A stretch of 64,000 nt of DNA from the NCBI RefSeq assembly GCF_022539665.2, contig NC_081340.1:7563357-7627356 (forward strand), given 5' to 3'. Under the pieces are notes generated by a model that was not told the DNA's origin, did no database searches, and worked only from the letters and a program-made list of their open reading frames with translations. Below, piece by piece: positions 53,231-64,000 of the stretch; position 1 is the stretch's first letter, and every line of letters begins with the position of its first letter. The position numbers and the translations under genes are program-made. Source of the stretch: Daphnia carinata (taxonomy: Eukaryota; Arthropoda; Branchiopoda; Diplostraca; Daphniidae).

Positions 53231-54647
53231 TCTCTCAATAGGATAACGTCCCCTGTCAGAATGTCCTTTTTCACACGCCACACACAGTGTCACAGACACA
53301 CAACATCCAACACAGAGAGTTTTAAAAAATGTCGAACAAAACCTCCAAAAAAATGTGTTTGAACAGGGACGATAGAGAAACACACTAGCCGGACGCTCTG
53401 CCGGCAACTGACCCTGCGTCCGCGCCGTGTCTCGTCCAGCCGAGAGAGAGAGTAGTAAAATCCTACACGGAAGAAGAAGCCCAGTAGAAAGAGCATAAAG
53501 CAAGTCTTTGCGCTCGATACCGATGGTAGAGACGCCTGTCTGTAGGACCGAGGAGTAAAATGAAAATAAAATTAAAAAAAACATGAACACGAAAGAAAAA
53601 AAAAAAAAAGGAAGAGGATAAAAAAATAAAATGGTAGCGGTGGCGCTGTACTTTCTGGCTCACGAACGGCCTGGCCCGACGTCAATGGGGTTCGCCATCG
53701 TCAAAATTGGCAACAAAGGGGGAAACGGGACAAGAAAAGGAAGAACTCGAGGAAAACAAGTCGAAAAGAAACGTCGACAGTAAAACTCGTAGAAAGAAAA
53801 GCAGAAGGCTTTCCACGTCGTGGATCAATAAACCACGGGAAAAAAAAGGGGGGGGGGGGGGTAGCGCGCATCCCTCCCCACTGCACAGACTCACCCCGTT
53901 TAGAAACTCCCGACGATGATGCGCATACTCTGTCTCCCGCACGGCCTATTCGCATTCACGACGACAATAACAACAACGTCAGCTGACGTTAGACAAAAGA
54001 AACGGGCCCGCGTGATCTCGTCATTGCATTTTCCCTCCCCTTTGGCCATGTATTTCGCCCGTCCCTGGAGAAAGAAAGATATAGATTTAATTGATGTCTG
54101 TGCCAGTCGGCCGCAAAGTCTACCGCAAGACAATGCGGCTTTGACATAAAAAAAAATGATGTTTTTTTATCTTATAACTTACACATTTTTTTTTTGTTGT
54201 GTATAGGGCCGTCGTTGAAACAGACGGAAAGTCTGACGTTGCTGCCAAATCAATTACGCATGGAACTAGCAAGGAAATAACTGAAGAATGGCGCGTTGCA
54301 CACTAATCGAGTTCCGATGTCTACAAGTAACGGCATTTGCGTTCGAATACTCAATCTAGCACACGAGACGGCCATGTAGAATGAATGGTATTCTCCTTCT
54401 GTCAGTGACCCAATCAGCAAAGCCCATTAGCAGCCATTCATCCATTATTGACTGCGAGCAATAAAATATTAAAGAAGATGTCAACAAAAGTATAGTTCTT
54501 GATTACCTATTACAGATCTTCAGCTGGCCCTAAAAGAATACAAAATAATGTTCACACAACTTCGAAGTGAACAGTAACAAAAATTAAAAGGTAAACGAAA
54601 ATTCTGTCGCGTGAAACGGAAACGGGCGTTGGTATCCATCAACTGCT
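53231..54647. other. Intergenic upstream of PAQR4-like and downstream of MSH4
   Basis: A run of 14 G preceded by seven A lies at 53841-53861, about 620 bp upstream of the PAQR4-like start codon. The rest is AT-rich on the MSH4 side with no coding signal. Confidence 0.45.
53848..53861 (+). repeat. Poly-G run (G14)
   Basis: Fourteen consecutive G follow an A-run. On the gene-sense (minus) strand of PAQR4-like this is a C-tract in the upstream region. G-quadruplex formation is possible but unproven. Confidence 0.8.
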
Positions 54648-57600
54648 TTACTGGGCCTGGTGTTCAGCCATAATCTTATTGAGCTCCTCCTTGTAAGCGT
54701 TACGAACGCGCAGCAATTCCATCAAAAAGGTCTGATCGGGCAGCGAGTCCATCCGGCGACCGACATCTAGCAGCTTCCCGTGTAGCGCATAGTTGAGTTT
54801 GTTCATCTTGAAGTCAAAGGTCGTCTCCGGCACCGGCTGGACAGATTGTCCAGCAAAGCGTGAGGGGCCACACCACACGTACAAAATTGGCAATTAGTCC
54901 CGCAATGTCGGGCGGTAATCGATCATGAAAAAAAAAGGGATAACGAACAATTCATCAATCTCTTCTTTATACCTTCAGGTTGGTGGTTAAAATCGGAATC
55001 AGCTCGTTGGCTCTGCTCAGAATTTCAGGAGGGAAGGCCAACATGCATGCCAATTTCATGCCTGCTTGCAACAACAACAAAGACATGATGAATCGCAATT
55101 CACGGAATTCTTTTTTTCAAAGCGCTGAACGAAAAAGAATGAACTATGAGAAGAAATGGCCCGGATGAGGTCGAAGAAAACATTATTGTGGTTATGATTT
55201 TTTTTTGTTTGCTTAAGGCTGGATTGGTTTCGTGTACAATAAGGCAGAAACATAATAGCGAGAGAGAGAGAGAGGGGACAACAAGATTATTTTGTTTGGC
55301 GAAACGGAAACCCTACCGTAATTCTCCAACTGCGTGACGCCCGGCCGGATCACATGAGTGTAATCTAGCTTGGATCGCCCATCCGCACGCTCTTCTTCAA
55401 GGACTTCCATGTGGTAACTGCATTCGGACACGCGATTGAGTCACACAGGCAGATCCCGCAATTAATCATCGACATGAAAATTGAATAAAATAAAAAACGA
55501 AGCGATCAGCAGATATTTTAATTCAAATTAAAAAAAAAAAATAAAGAGCTTTGTAGACATACTTTGAAACGTTAAAGTAGAGATCCTGCAATTTAGTGAT
55601 AAGTGGCGTGTGAGTGGCAATCATAACCCAGGCTTGCGTCATGATCAGTGCTTCGCAAATGCTCCAACAGATGGCACTGCCTTGATCGGCCGCCGTTTCG
55701 TTGCACAGCTCATCGATGATCACCAAAGACTTTGGGCCAGCATTGCGAACAATATAGTTCATCTCCGTCATCTGTCCAACAAAATCAAACGTTACGTGAC
55801 ACGCCAGCTCTCGCAAGCTGATAATAAGGCTATACGATATGGCTTACATAAAGGCAACAAAAGGGCATTACACGGATAGACGATTTGCTGGTTTAAGCTT
55901 ACATAAGTTTCCCCTTTGAAAACGACGGCCAGAACGTACAAATTACATCTTTAAGGGACGGATGAAAGCTTCGTCTGCAACGATGGCTTTCTTCTTCATT
56001 AAGAAACCGATTGCTTGCAGCGGCGAAACGCCAAGGATCGACATGTTGATCTACCACTCAAACGGGGCGTTATTTCAACTCAGCAATCAACGCGGTGATG
56101 AACATCTCTACCCACTTTTTCGACTCACCAGTTTCGATTAAAGATTTGTTTTAATGTTTTTTTTCCCCAGCTATTAAAGGGGATACAAACACTCGCAGGA
56201 CTCTTGTCCGCTCCATTGAGCTGGATCAAAAGGAGTGCAAAGACGATCGTGTTGATTACGAAAGTCTAGTTATAGAAGAAAAAAAAAACAAATATTACAC
56301 GCATATCTGCCTATATCTACTGGAACCAAAGTCATTGCATAGGAAAACAAAAGCCATTTCTGTGGGGCCAATAAAAAAAAAAAGAAACATTTGGATCCCA
56401 CCACCAACAAGTTATCCTGATTGTTTCTTTTGTGCTGTCACGGAAAGCAAAAGTAATTTGAAACACGAACGTTGCCTCTTTTTATATTGTGGGAAAAACG
56501 AAGAAAAGTTGTTCCAGGAGCAAAAGGAATAAGGAAACTATGTTGGTGAAAGCTTAAGGAAAAAAAAAGGGAGAATTCTGGGAATGATTTAAAGGCATCA
56601 GCCGGGAGAACCAATACGAAGGAGTCGGTACTCACGCGGTTTTATCGTCACGACCGGACTTGAAAAGAAAAGAAACAGCAAAAATAAAATAAAAGGTTTG
56701 CAATGAGAAAAAAAAAAAAGAAGAACAAAAGAAAAGAGTGGGGACTGAGTATCCAATAAATAATAAACGAATTCTTTTAAAAAGAAAAAAGAAATGGGGG
56801 GGGGAAACGAGTACCGAACCCAAGTGCCAAATAAAGAGATGAGCCCGGAAGTTTTATACCTTCGGAACAAAATAGACAAAAAAAAAAAAATAGATAGATC
56901 CATAATTCATTCAGTCTACCAGATGGAGGTGACATGCAAGCTAAAAAAAAAAAAAACAATATAAAAAAAACGAGGCGTCAGGATTTGTGAGTTTTATTGG
57001 CCTATCTTTTCCCAATTTTCGTTACTAAGTCGATGTGATGCAAACTAAACCCTTCATTTGTTTCAAACCCCATTTGAGAGTTTTTCATGAGTCATTTCGA
57101 ATCGCCGCCTACCCCGGGATTTCAAACACGAGAGTGTATAGAGAAAAACAACGCAAGCCAAAATATAATGGAGATCAATACGGCTCTGTATAAAATAGAA
57201 GAAAGAAAGATGTTTCGAGTATGACTTGTTGGATAGTAATAACTATCACAAGAACGTAACGCCCTCGCCTGGGCTAGTGAGCGCAATAAAATCGAATTTA
57301 GCAGAAGAGAAAAAAGAATTCTCATATTCCGTGCACGAAGTTCATTCCATTCCCTACGACTTCCATAACACGAGGAATGTTGGCGGGAGTTTCGGGGCAA
57401 CGCGTCACGTCAATCACGATGATCGTCAGACAACAAGAAGAAGAAAGTTGTGTTTCGACACTGAAGATTTCGAATATTACTCGGGAAAAAAGCTACGAAG
57501 AGAGACAGACTGACACATAAATAAAAAGCAAAAGTAATCATATCAAAAGAAAAAGAAAAACAACATGCAATAAGGAAGAGTCAGAGAGATGATTCTCCTG

Positions 57601-60600
57601 AGAGGTTTGTGTGTGTGTGTGTGTTTATATATATAAGTATATATCAATGCTCACCTCGAGCGTGAAGGAGGAGGCGTTGCTTTCCAAACGGTCGTGAGTG
57701 CCGAGCCGGGAAAACATTTGATCAACAATCCGGAATGAAGCGCTGCTAGCCGGAACAAAACATCCAATCTAAAAAAGGAAACACAAACGGTATAAAAAAA
57801 CAACAAACAAAACGTTTTTGAGGATATGTTTTACCGCAGAACTCATCAAAGGCAATCCACTTACAGAATTTTTTTTTTTTTTTTTTTTTTTTTCACAAAT
57901 AATAGTACGAGCAACTTACGTTCTTCGCATACATGTGCCATTGTTATTTGACTTTCTCTTCAATCAATTATGCAGGCTGTTGCTGTGCTACTACCGCACC
58001 TGGTTCGGCCGGCCCCACAACCATTGCTATGACTACAAACTAGGCAATAGACTTCCTTTTTTTTTTTAGCCACTACTTATTCCTTAGGCTTTAGAACGTT
58101 CGAAATAAAACAGTAGGGAATAAGCACCCCCCAGCTCGACCCCAATCGATCGGCCCTTGCGGCTCATTCCTGCATATGACGGGTCCTCAATAATATAGCG
58201 CAAGAAATGGATTATTGTTTTCACAGCCTTTCAAAACAAAATGATTGAATTCCCCATCTAAAGTACGAACGCCTAGGACACATCCATTTAGAATGGAATA
58301 TTGAAAAAAAAAACTAAATGGGATCAAACGTGACTAGAAAATCTTGAAAGCCAAAAAAGAAAAAGATGGAAATTAGAATATAGCGAACCTGAGCCATTAT
58401 TTGAAGCAGCATCACTTGGCGAATGTAGGTGCTTTTGCCGCTCATATTGGCCCCGGTGATGACATGGAAATTAGATTCCACGCTCATTTCCTGCCAAAGA
58501 AAAGAGGGGGACGTTATTCAAATCGTATGTTTATATGTGTGCCAATTGTACGATGTGCCCCAGACACAGTGAGAGGAGACTGACCGTGTCGTTAGAGACC
58601 AAAGCGCTAGGTGAAAAGCGATCCAGGATCGGATGGCGACCGGAACGGATGACGAGCTCATTGGCGAATGCGGGCCGACAGAATCCACCGGCAGAGCTGA
58701 CATGGGCAAACGACACGATCACGTCCAATTGGCAAATGATTTCACGCAATTTATACAGAGATCCAATGTCGCTGCGGGTCTTGGCCAATAGATCTTCAAT
58801 AACTCTGCGCAAAAAAAACAAAAACAAACAAAAGCATAAGAACAGACTTGGAATGTGAAAAAACGATTACGATCAAGACAAAGTTAGACAAATGGGTATT
58901 TTGGCCCGTTTTTTATGCAGATGTTTGAGCTTACACGTTGGTGATCTTCTCAATGTCCTTCTCGACAGATTTGATACGTTCGTTGGACACGAGGAGGTGT
59001 TGGGTCGTGAATGCGATGCAGTTCCCTTGCTTCTTTACCTGTACAGACAAAAATTCAAATGAAAAAGGGAATTATGAGCAAAATAAAAAGCAGAGAGAGA
59101 GTCAAGAATGGAAATATTATAGCCGAGTGAACATATCGGGCTCTCTAGCATTAACGACCGCCCCCCTTATGGTATTATCTCTTCCTACGGTGTCTGCTCA
59201 TCGATTATAAAAAAAAAAAAAAATCATTAATCATGCTGCGGGATGACCCATGGCAAAAAAAAGTCCCCATACATAAAATGACAAAAGGGCATTCGGTTCA
59301 AACGTGTGCGATGAGCCAAAACAGTTGGTGGCAAGTTTTTATTTTGAACTTGTCGCCACTCTATTCGTTCAGTTTATGTTTTCTTCCATCAAAACGAGTT
59401 ATATGACTATGTCTATAAAAAAAAAGCAACATAAGTACACCGTATAGAGAGTTGGTGTTGGGAAAGTACTTACGCACACAAAGACGGGCGGCAATTCAGG
59501 AGGTGGCGGTGGAGGTTGATAGTTGGTGTCGCCTTTCTTCCTCGTTTGACCCAACGTCTGTTGCAAATGATAGCCGCGCACTGCCGTATTGGCCAATGTC
59601 AAAGGCATTTGATATTTCTGCGACAGGTCCTCGACGTATTCTGTTTTCCACAATTGAATTGGAATTTTTTGATGGAATTTATTTTTTTTAATGAAAATGG
59701 ATAAAATAACCTTCCATTTCCGTTTGGAGATCGTTATGTGTCCGCCGACAGACATCCAGCATGAGATCAACGCCGATTTTGATGGCCCGGAAACGCTGCC
59801 GCTGCATCCCTATTTTCCCTTTGACAGGTTTCACCCGCTCGTCCAAAACGTCCTGAATGCGCGACAGCAAGGCCTCGTCATTGACGGTGGCCAATTCCTT
59901 TTGCGAATAAATCAAGAAGAGAGAAAAAGAGAAAAGGGAAATCAAAGGCAACACTAAACAACAAGCGACGACAAAAGAAGCCCAAAAATGGGAGGGGGGG
60001 GGGGGGGGGGGGAAGCCTTTAGAAAAAAAAAAAGAGAGAGATAGGCAATCCGGAGGATTTCATTTTTTTTTGGGAAAACCCGCATTGCCCGTCCATACGC
60101 CAAGAGATAATCGATTGCAGTGTGTGTGTACATACCACGGCGCATCGGCATCGCAAGACTAAAAAAAAAAAGGGGAGAGGCAGCTTCGTTGCATATCACG
60201 CTCTTCTTCAATACTCCCCCATCTTCACGTGAGTGACAACGACGTAATAAATCGATAATGGAATTTTTGCTCATTTCGGCGAACGTCCCCAGCAAACAAA
60301 AATAAAAATGTTTGGATAAAAAATTATGGCTTGATTGAGGAGGAAAGATTATTTCCTGCGAAAAAAAAAATGGAAAAATTTCTCAATATGCAAAACGCGA
60401 AATGATCAACTTTGGCTTTTTAATGCCTTCCCTCCTAAAAAAAAAAAAAAAAAAAAAAAAATAATCCCAGAAAGGAACGCAACGTGAAATTGTGACACTA
60501 ATGAGAACCTTTAAAAATGAAAATGGACAACAAGAAAAGGTTACAGGGTCCAGTTTTTATAGGATTCTAAACAAAGTTGAAACTATCCCAAAATTGGAAA

Positions 60601-63600
60601 ATGGACTTGGCCATGTTATTGCCTATCTTCGAAGGGTCGCGCATCTCCTAGCAACTGCCTTTTGGCCTTTCTCTTTTAGTTTATATCCGAACGCCGAAAA
60701 CTATCAACACACCCAAAAGGGACACTGGCGGTACCGAAAAAAAAAAAACGGACCAGGTATTAATGCTACGTAAGTATATATCGCACACAGAATCAAACAA
60801 CGAGTCAACTAGCCCGTGTCAGACTCCCCAGAGTCCACTACTCTCTTTCGCTTGACATCCGCACTGAAGAAATAGACTTTTCACGCAAGGCTAGTCCCTT
60901 CCCGATATATATAAAAAAAAAAGGATTTTCTTTAGAAGTGAGTTACTTTAGCCAAGGAGACAATCAATGGGCTGTTGGCTTTGGCTAGTGCATCTCCGAG
61001 AGGTGCCACTAGTGATAGAATGTGCTTGAGGGCAACAGCGGCGTTGATTCGCTGTTCGACGAACGACGGGCTAGGATTTTTCGGTACAACGACGCACTGG
61101 TTCACAGCGCGCTCGACATCGACAAACCTGGACAGGATCTCCTACAAATGTTTAAAAAGATAATTAGATCAAACTTAAATAAATAATTGGAAAAATATGG
61201 GGCGAAGACAACAAGAAGGGAAAGAAAAACAATTAATTGGAATGAGCTTAGCGTGTGACAAAGCGGCTTATACCTATACATCTTCTTTAACGGGCAAAAA
61301 CAAACAAATGAAGTTTCTATTTTCGATGTCGTATGTCATGGCCAATGAAAAGAGCCTATCTGGGGACAGCTAGTAACCAATCTATTCCAGCACTGGCCCA
61401 ATTTTTTTTTTCTCGTTCTCTTCGCTTGTTTGTGTCTCATTCCCCCCTACCCCCATATCACCGTCTGCGCTCTATAATTCGATTGTCCAGCGTGACTATT
61501 GGGGCAGACGGCCATGATGGAACTGGTAGACGACTGACGCACAAAAAATGGTTCCTCTTTTTTTTTTTATATATATGACGGGCAGGATTTATTTGTCGTT
61601 TTCTAGGTGGTAGTTATGCGTATAATGTAGCGTGTGGTGGTGTGTACCTTGATGGGCTGGTGGAGGTCGGTAGGACGTGACGCAAGCTCCTCGACGGCAT
61701 CCAGACGCTGACGGATGGCCTCCCGGTCCGTCATGGGTTCCAGTAAATTTGAACGGAGGAGCCGCTTACCGGCCGCTGTTTGGCACGCGTTCAGGGCCGA
61801 AAGTAGAGACGGACCCCCCGTTGGGTTCAAGCTGCTCACCACTTCCAGTCGGTTGGCTGTTTCCGAATCTAAAACGAGACCAGTCACCAAGTCAGTTATA
61901 CACGCACAACAAGGACATCAAAGAGATTTTTAGAAATAAAAAGAACAACGTCAAAAACAAAGAAATACCATTTGCCCAGTCACGCGACATTAAAAAAGAC
62001 ATTGTCTCGCTTTTAACCGCACACAACACAAAGATAAGGGATATAAAGTATACACCTTCCGTCCATTATTGTACCATCTCTTGATGTCAACTGAATTCCA
62101 CCCAATTTCCTTTTTGATTGTTGTCACAAAATGAAGAGTTTCGATGTCAAGTTCACCCTTTTCGGCACATGATTTCTGGGTAGGGACGCAAATCCCCCTG
62201 AAAGTTTTGTGTGCGTCGTCAAGAATGGCGGCGAGGCAATTAGTTTCTGCGTAATACCCATCCCCGAAAGGATAACTGTTAGTTGGCCCTGCTGATATAC
62301 ACACACACGCGTACATATATAAAGGTTCTGTGTTCCTTATCTAATGCGCTTAGACGTCTACTAACCAGCAATAGTAATAAACTTCATGTGTGGTCGGCGT
62401 GATCAAATTACCAGCCAAAGACAAGGATTCTAACTTTGATGAGCCCCCCTACCCCTTTCTTTTCTGTTCCAAAAACAATCAATAGTTAGGAAACGGGGGG
62501 ATACGGGACTATGCGAAACGTTCAAAGTTAGTGCAAAACAATTCCTCAACACACCGTGTGTGTGTGTGTACAGTGAAAAGGAATGGTGAATCCAATTGGA
62601 TATGCGGTGGCGGGCTAAACTTTGTACTTTGACACGCGATAATGAAATGGTTCCAGCACGCACTGATTTAATTCGTATGCTTCTATATCCCCCCAAACAC
62701 TGTGTGAACACGAGCTGGGCTGCATTTTGACATGGAATTCAATTACAGGGCGTCGAACAGCCAAAATGTCATTTGGGTCTAACTGTTTTGGACATTAACA
62801 GGGACCTTAAATTTAGAAATAAACAAATATCTTTCACATCGCCCCATTCTTTTTTTTTTTAACTAATGAATCGTTTAGCGGTGAAAAAAAAAAGAGGGAA
62901 GGGCAGAGTTGTAACGAGATGTGAATTCAAAATTCGAATGAATCCACACGTCTACACGCCGCTGTAACTCGCGCTGACGTGACGTGAAAGAGAGTCAAGC
63001 AAATAACTGGCAGAAACTCGACTCTTACGCTTGTCCGCTCAAGGGGTCGTGAGTTTTTTTTTTTTTTTTGGCACACAAAAAGGAGAACGAAGCGGAGAGA
63101 GAGGCAACAACTGATTCGATTACTTGACGCTGAACGTCGAACAGTGAGCCTTTTGAGACGTGATGTGTTCCAGATCCACATACCCAAAAGGCTTACGCTC
63201 ATAAGATTCTCAGTGTGATGACATTGGACTATTTTTCAAAAAACCATTGTGAAGAAACGGATCGCAAATGCCTGGTTGTTGGATTCGATTACGAAGTAGA
63301 CACGATTTGCAAGCAACGCTTCCGTTCGCTCTTTTCTCTCTAACCAATTTTGATTTCAACGACTTGCTGGCTGCTACTCATTTTACGAACACGAATCACG
63401 TAGTCAATCCTTCACAAAACCTGTCGCCCCAGCCTATAAGTTCCCAGACATTCATTTTCGGCCCGACTCGAAACTTTGAAATCAATAACACATTCTCTAT
63501 AGCCTTTAGGTCCTACTCGGAAAAGCTTTCATCTTTACGTCTTTTCTGATTTTCACAGGCAACACCTATGACAAAAAGTCCTTTCTTTTTTTTTTACCAA

Positions 63601-64000
63601 TGCAATATTCAAACTTTTGGGTATTTCGTATTCTTTACGAAATTGGAAAAAGCAGGAGAAAATCCCCTTTACGGTTTGTAAAATATGGTTAAACCTCTCA
63701 AGGCTCGAAAATAGGATGTGAGTAATCATCTGAGTGGTGTGTGCGCCCTGTTGGGTTTTACAGGATCTAGTGACAAGTTTAGGCTTTTTACCTATGATGG
63801 CAGTCTTATCCGTGCCAGAGTAGTAGACTCGTAATGTCCCAGGAGCAAACATCATATTCAAATTGTTTTCCAGGTGAGCCATCAAAGCCGAGACGGAAGC
63901 GAGGGCGTAATACCTGTTTTTTTTTTTTTTCAAAATGAATTCATTCTTTGTTATCTAATAAAAACGTATGGGCGAAATACTTTTGTTCAATCAAGACGAG
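54648..64000 (-). CDS. MSH4: MutS homologue 4, meiotic (5' end outside window)
   Basis: Fourteen minus-strand exons give 679 in-frame residues up to the stop: 64000-63981, 63913-63792, 61868-61648, 61141-60947, 59897-59711, 59640-59474, 59038-58935, 58804-58585, 58490-58389, 57768-57655, 55771-55563, 55417-55317, 55061-54973 and 54836-54648. MSH4 order is clear: YYALASVSALMAHLE, SLLSALNACQTAAGKRLLRS, then lever/clamp and the ATPase domain with Walker A GANMSGKSTYIRQVMLLQ, VPASSASFRIVDQMFSR and LVIIDEL. MSH4 pairs with MSH5 to stabilise meiotic recombination intermediates; it does not repair mismatches. After DEL the usual GRGT loop reads CNETAADQG. The acceptor of the last exon is tentative. 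Several introns exceed 1 kb, unlike neighbouring genes. Confidence 0.9.
55772..57654 (-). other. Long MSH4 intron, nothing else supported
   Basis: A 1.9-kb intron with A/T runs and a short TG/TA microsatellite at about 57606-57645. A 33-codon minus-strand frame (about 56042-55943, beginning MSILGVSPLQAIGF) has no recognised relative. No gene is supported. Confidence 0.5.
57869..57893 (+). repeat. Poly-T run (T25)
   Basis: Homopolymer inside an MSH4 intron; equivalent to an A-run on the gene-sense strand. No flanking element was identified. Confidence 0.85.
59994..60012 (+). repeat. Poly-G run (G19)
   Basis: Nineteen consecutive G within the MSH4 intron 59898-60946, just after ggga. On the transcribed gene's sense strand this is C19. 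Its length may be an assembly estimate. Confidence 0.8.
60437..60461 (+). repeat. Poly-A run (A25)
   Basis: Homopolymer in the same MSH4 intron. No adjacent retroelement body was recognised. Confidence 0.85.
61869..63791 (-). other. Long MSH4 intron, nothing else supported
   Basis: A 1.9-kb intron with CA/TG microsatellites (about 62297-62308 and 62557-62570) and scattered homopolymers. No gene or structured element is recognised inside it. Confidence 0.5.

Noticed and set aside
55940-56045. Short minus-strand frame in the MSH4 intron starting MSILGVSPLQ
   Set aside because: It is 33 codons, unrecognised, and joining it to MSH4 would disrupt a complete in-frame exon junction at 57655/55771.
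56598-56959. Phe/Leu-rich minus-strand frames resembling membrane proteins
   Set aside because: They derive from A-rich homopolymer intron sequence translated on the opposite strand; low complexity, no conserved motif.

Overview
The window is nuclear DNA of a compact, intron-rich arthropod genome, most like a cladoceran crustacean (Daphnia-type). The evidence is many short GT-AG introns of about 55-75 nt, small exons, A/T homopolymers, and gene families typical of crustaceans: CLIP-domain serine protease, animal haem peroxidases and tandem UDP-glycosyltransferases. Species assignment is inference. Multi-exon genes were spliced by eye, and I checked that each complete model closes in frame.

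Layout: 1-215 is the 3' end of a peroxidase gene, followed by a full tandem peroxidase (2290-5397). From 5.4 to 16.8 kb lies a gene-poor accessory stretch. It holds a gamma-glutamylcyclotransferase-like fragment, a candidate coiled-coil gene with a duplicated exon pair, a 280-nt cluster of strong hairpins, two tRNA-like SINE-type elements, a 311-bp TIR element, a 23-bp minisatellite, and a degenerate minus-strand chimera of vasa-like helicase and DNA polymerase delta sequence. From 16.9 to 25.7 kb are four tandem UDP-glycosyltransferases. The third has no terminal exons of its own and could only be completed by the fourth gene's exons.

From 25.9 to 44.9 kb is dense housekeeping and regulatory content: MCCC2 (-), a BTB/C2H2 zinc-finger gene (+), a ZBED/hAT-derived gene (-), an SLC49A4-like transporter (+), adenylate kinase 2 (+) and a CLIP-domain serine protease (+). 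From 46.7 to 50.3 kb is a second CLIP-like peroxidase. PAQR4-like (-) and most of a MutS homologue 4 gene (-, running off the right edge) complete the window.

Functional themes: a CLIP protease lies beside a CLIP-peroxidase, both secreted, which suggests extracellular immune or egg/cuticle cross-linking roles (inference). The UGT cluster is detoxification. MSH4 and the vasa relic are germline or meiotic. The most checkable oddities are the UGT shared-3'-exon arrangement, the MSH4 ATPase loop with non-canonical residues, the vasa-POLD1 chimera and the hairpin cluster.
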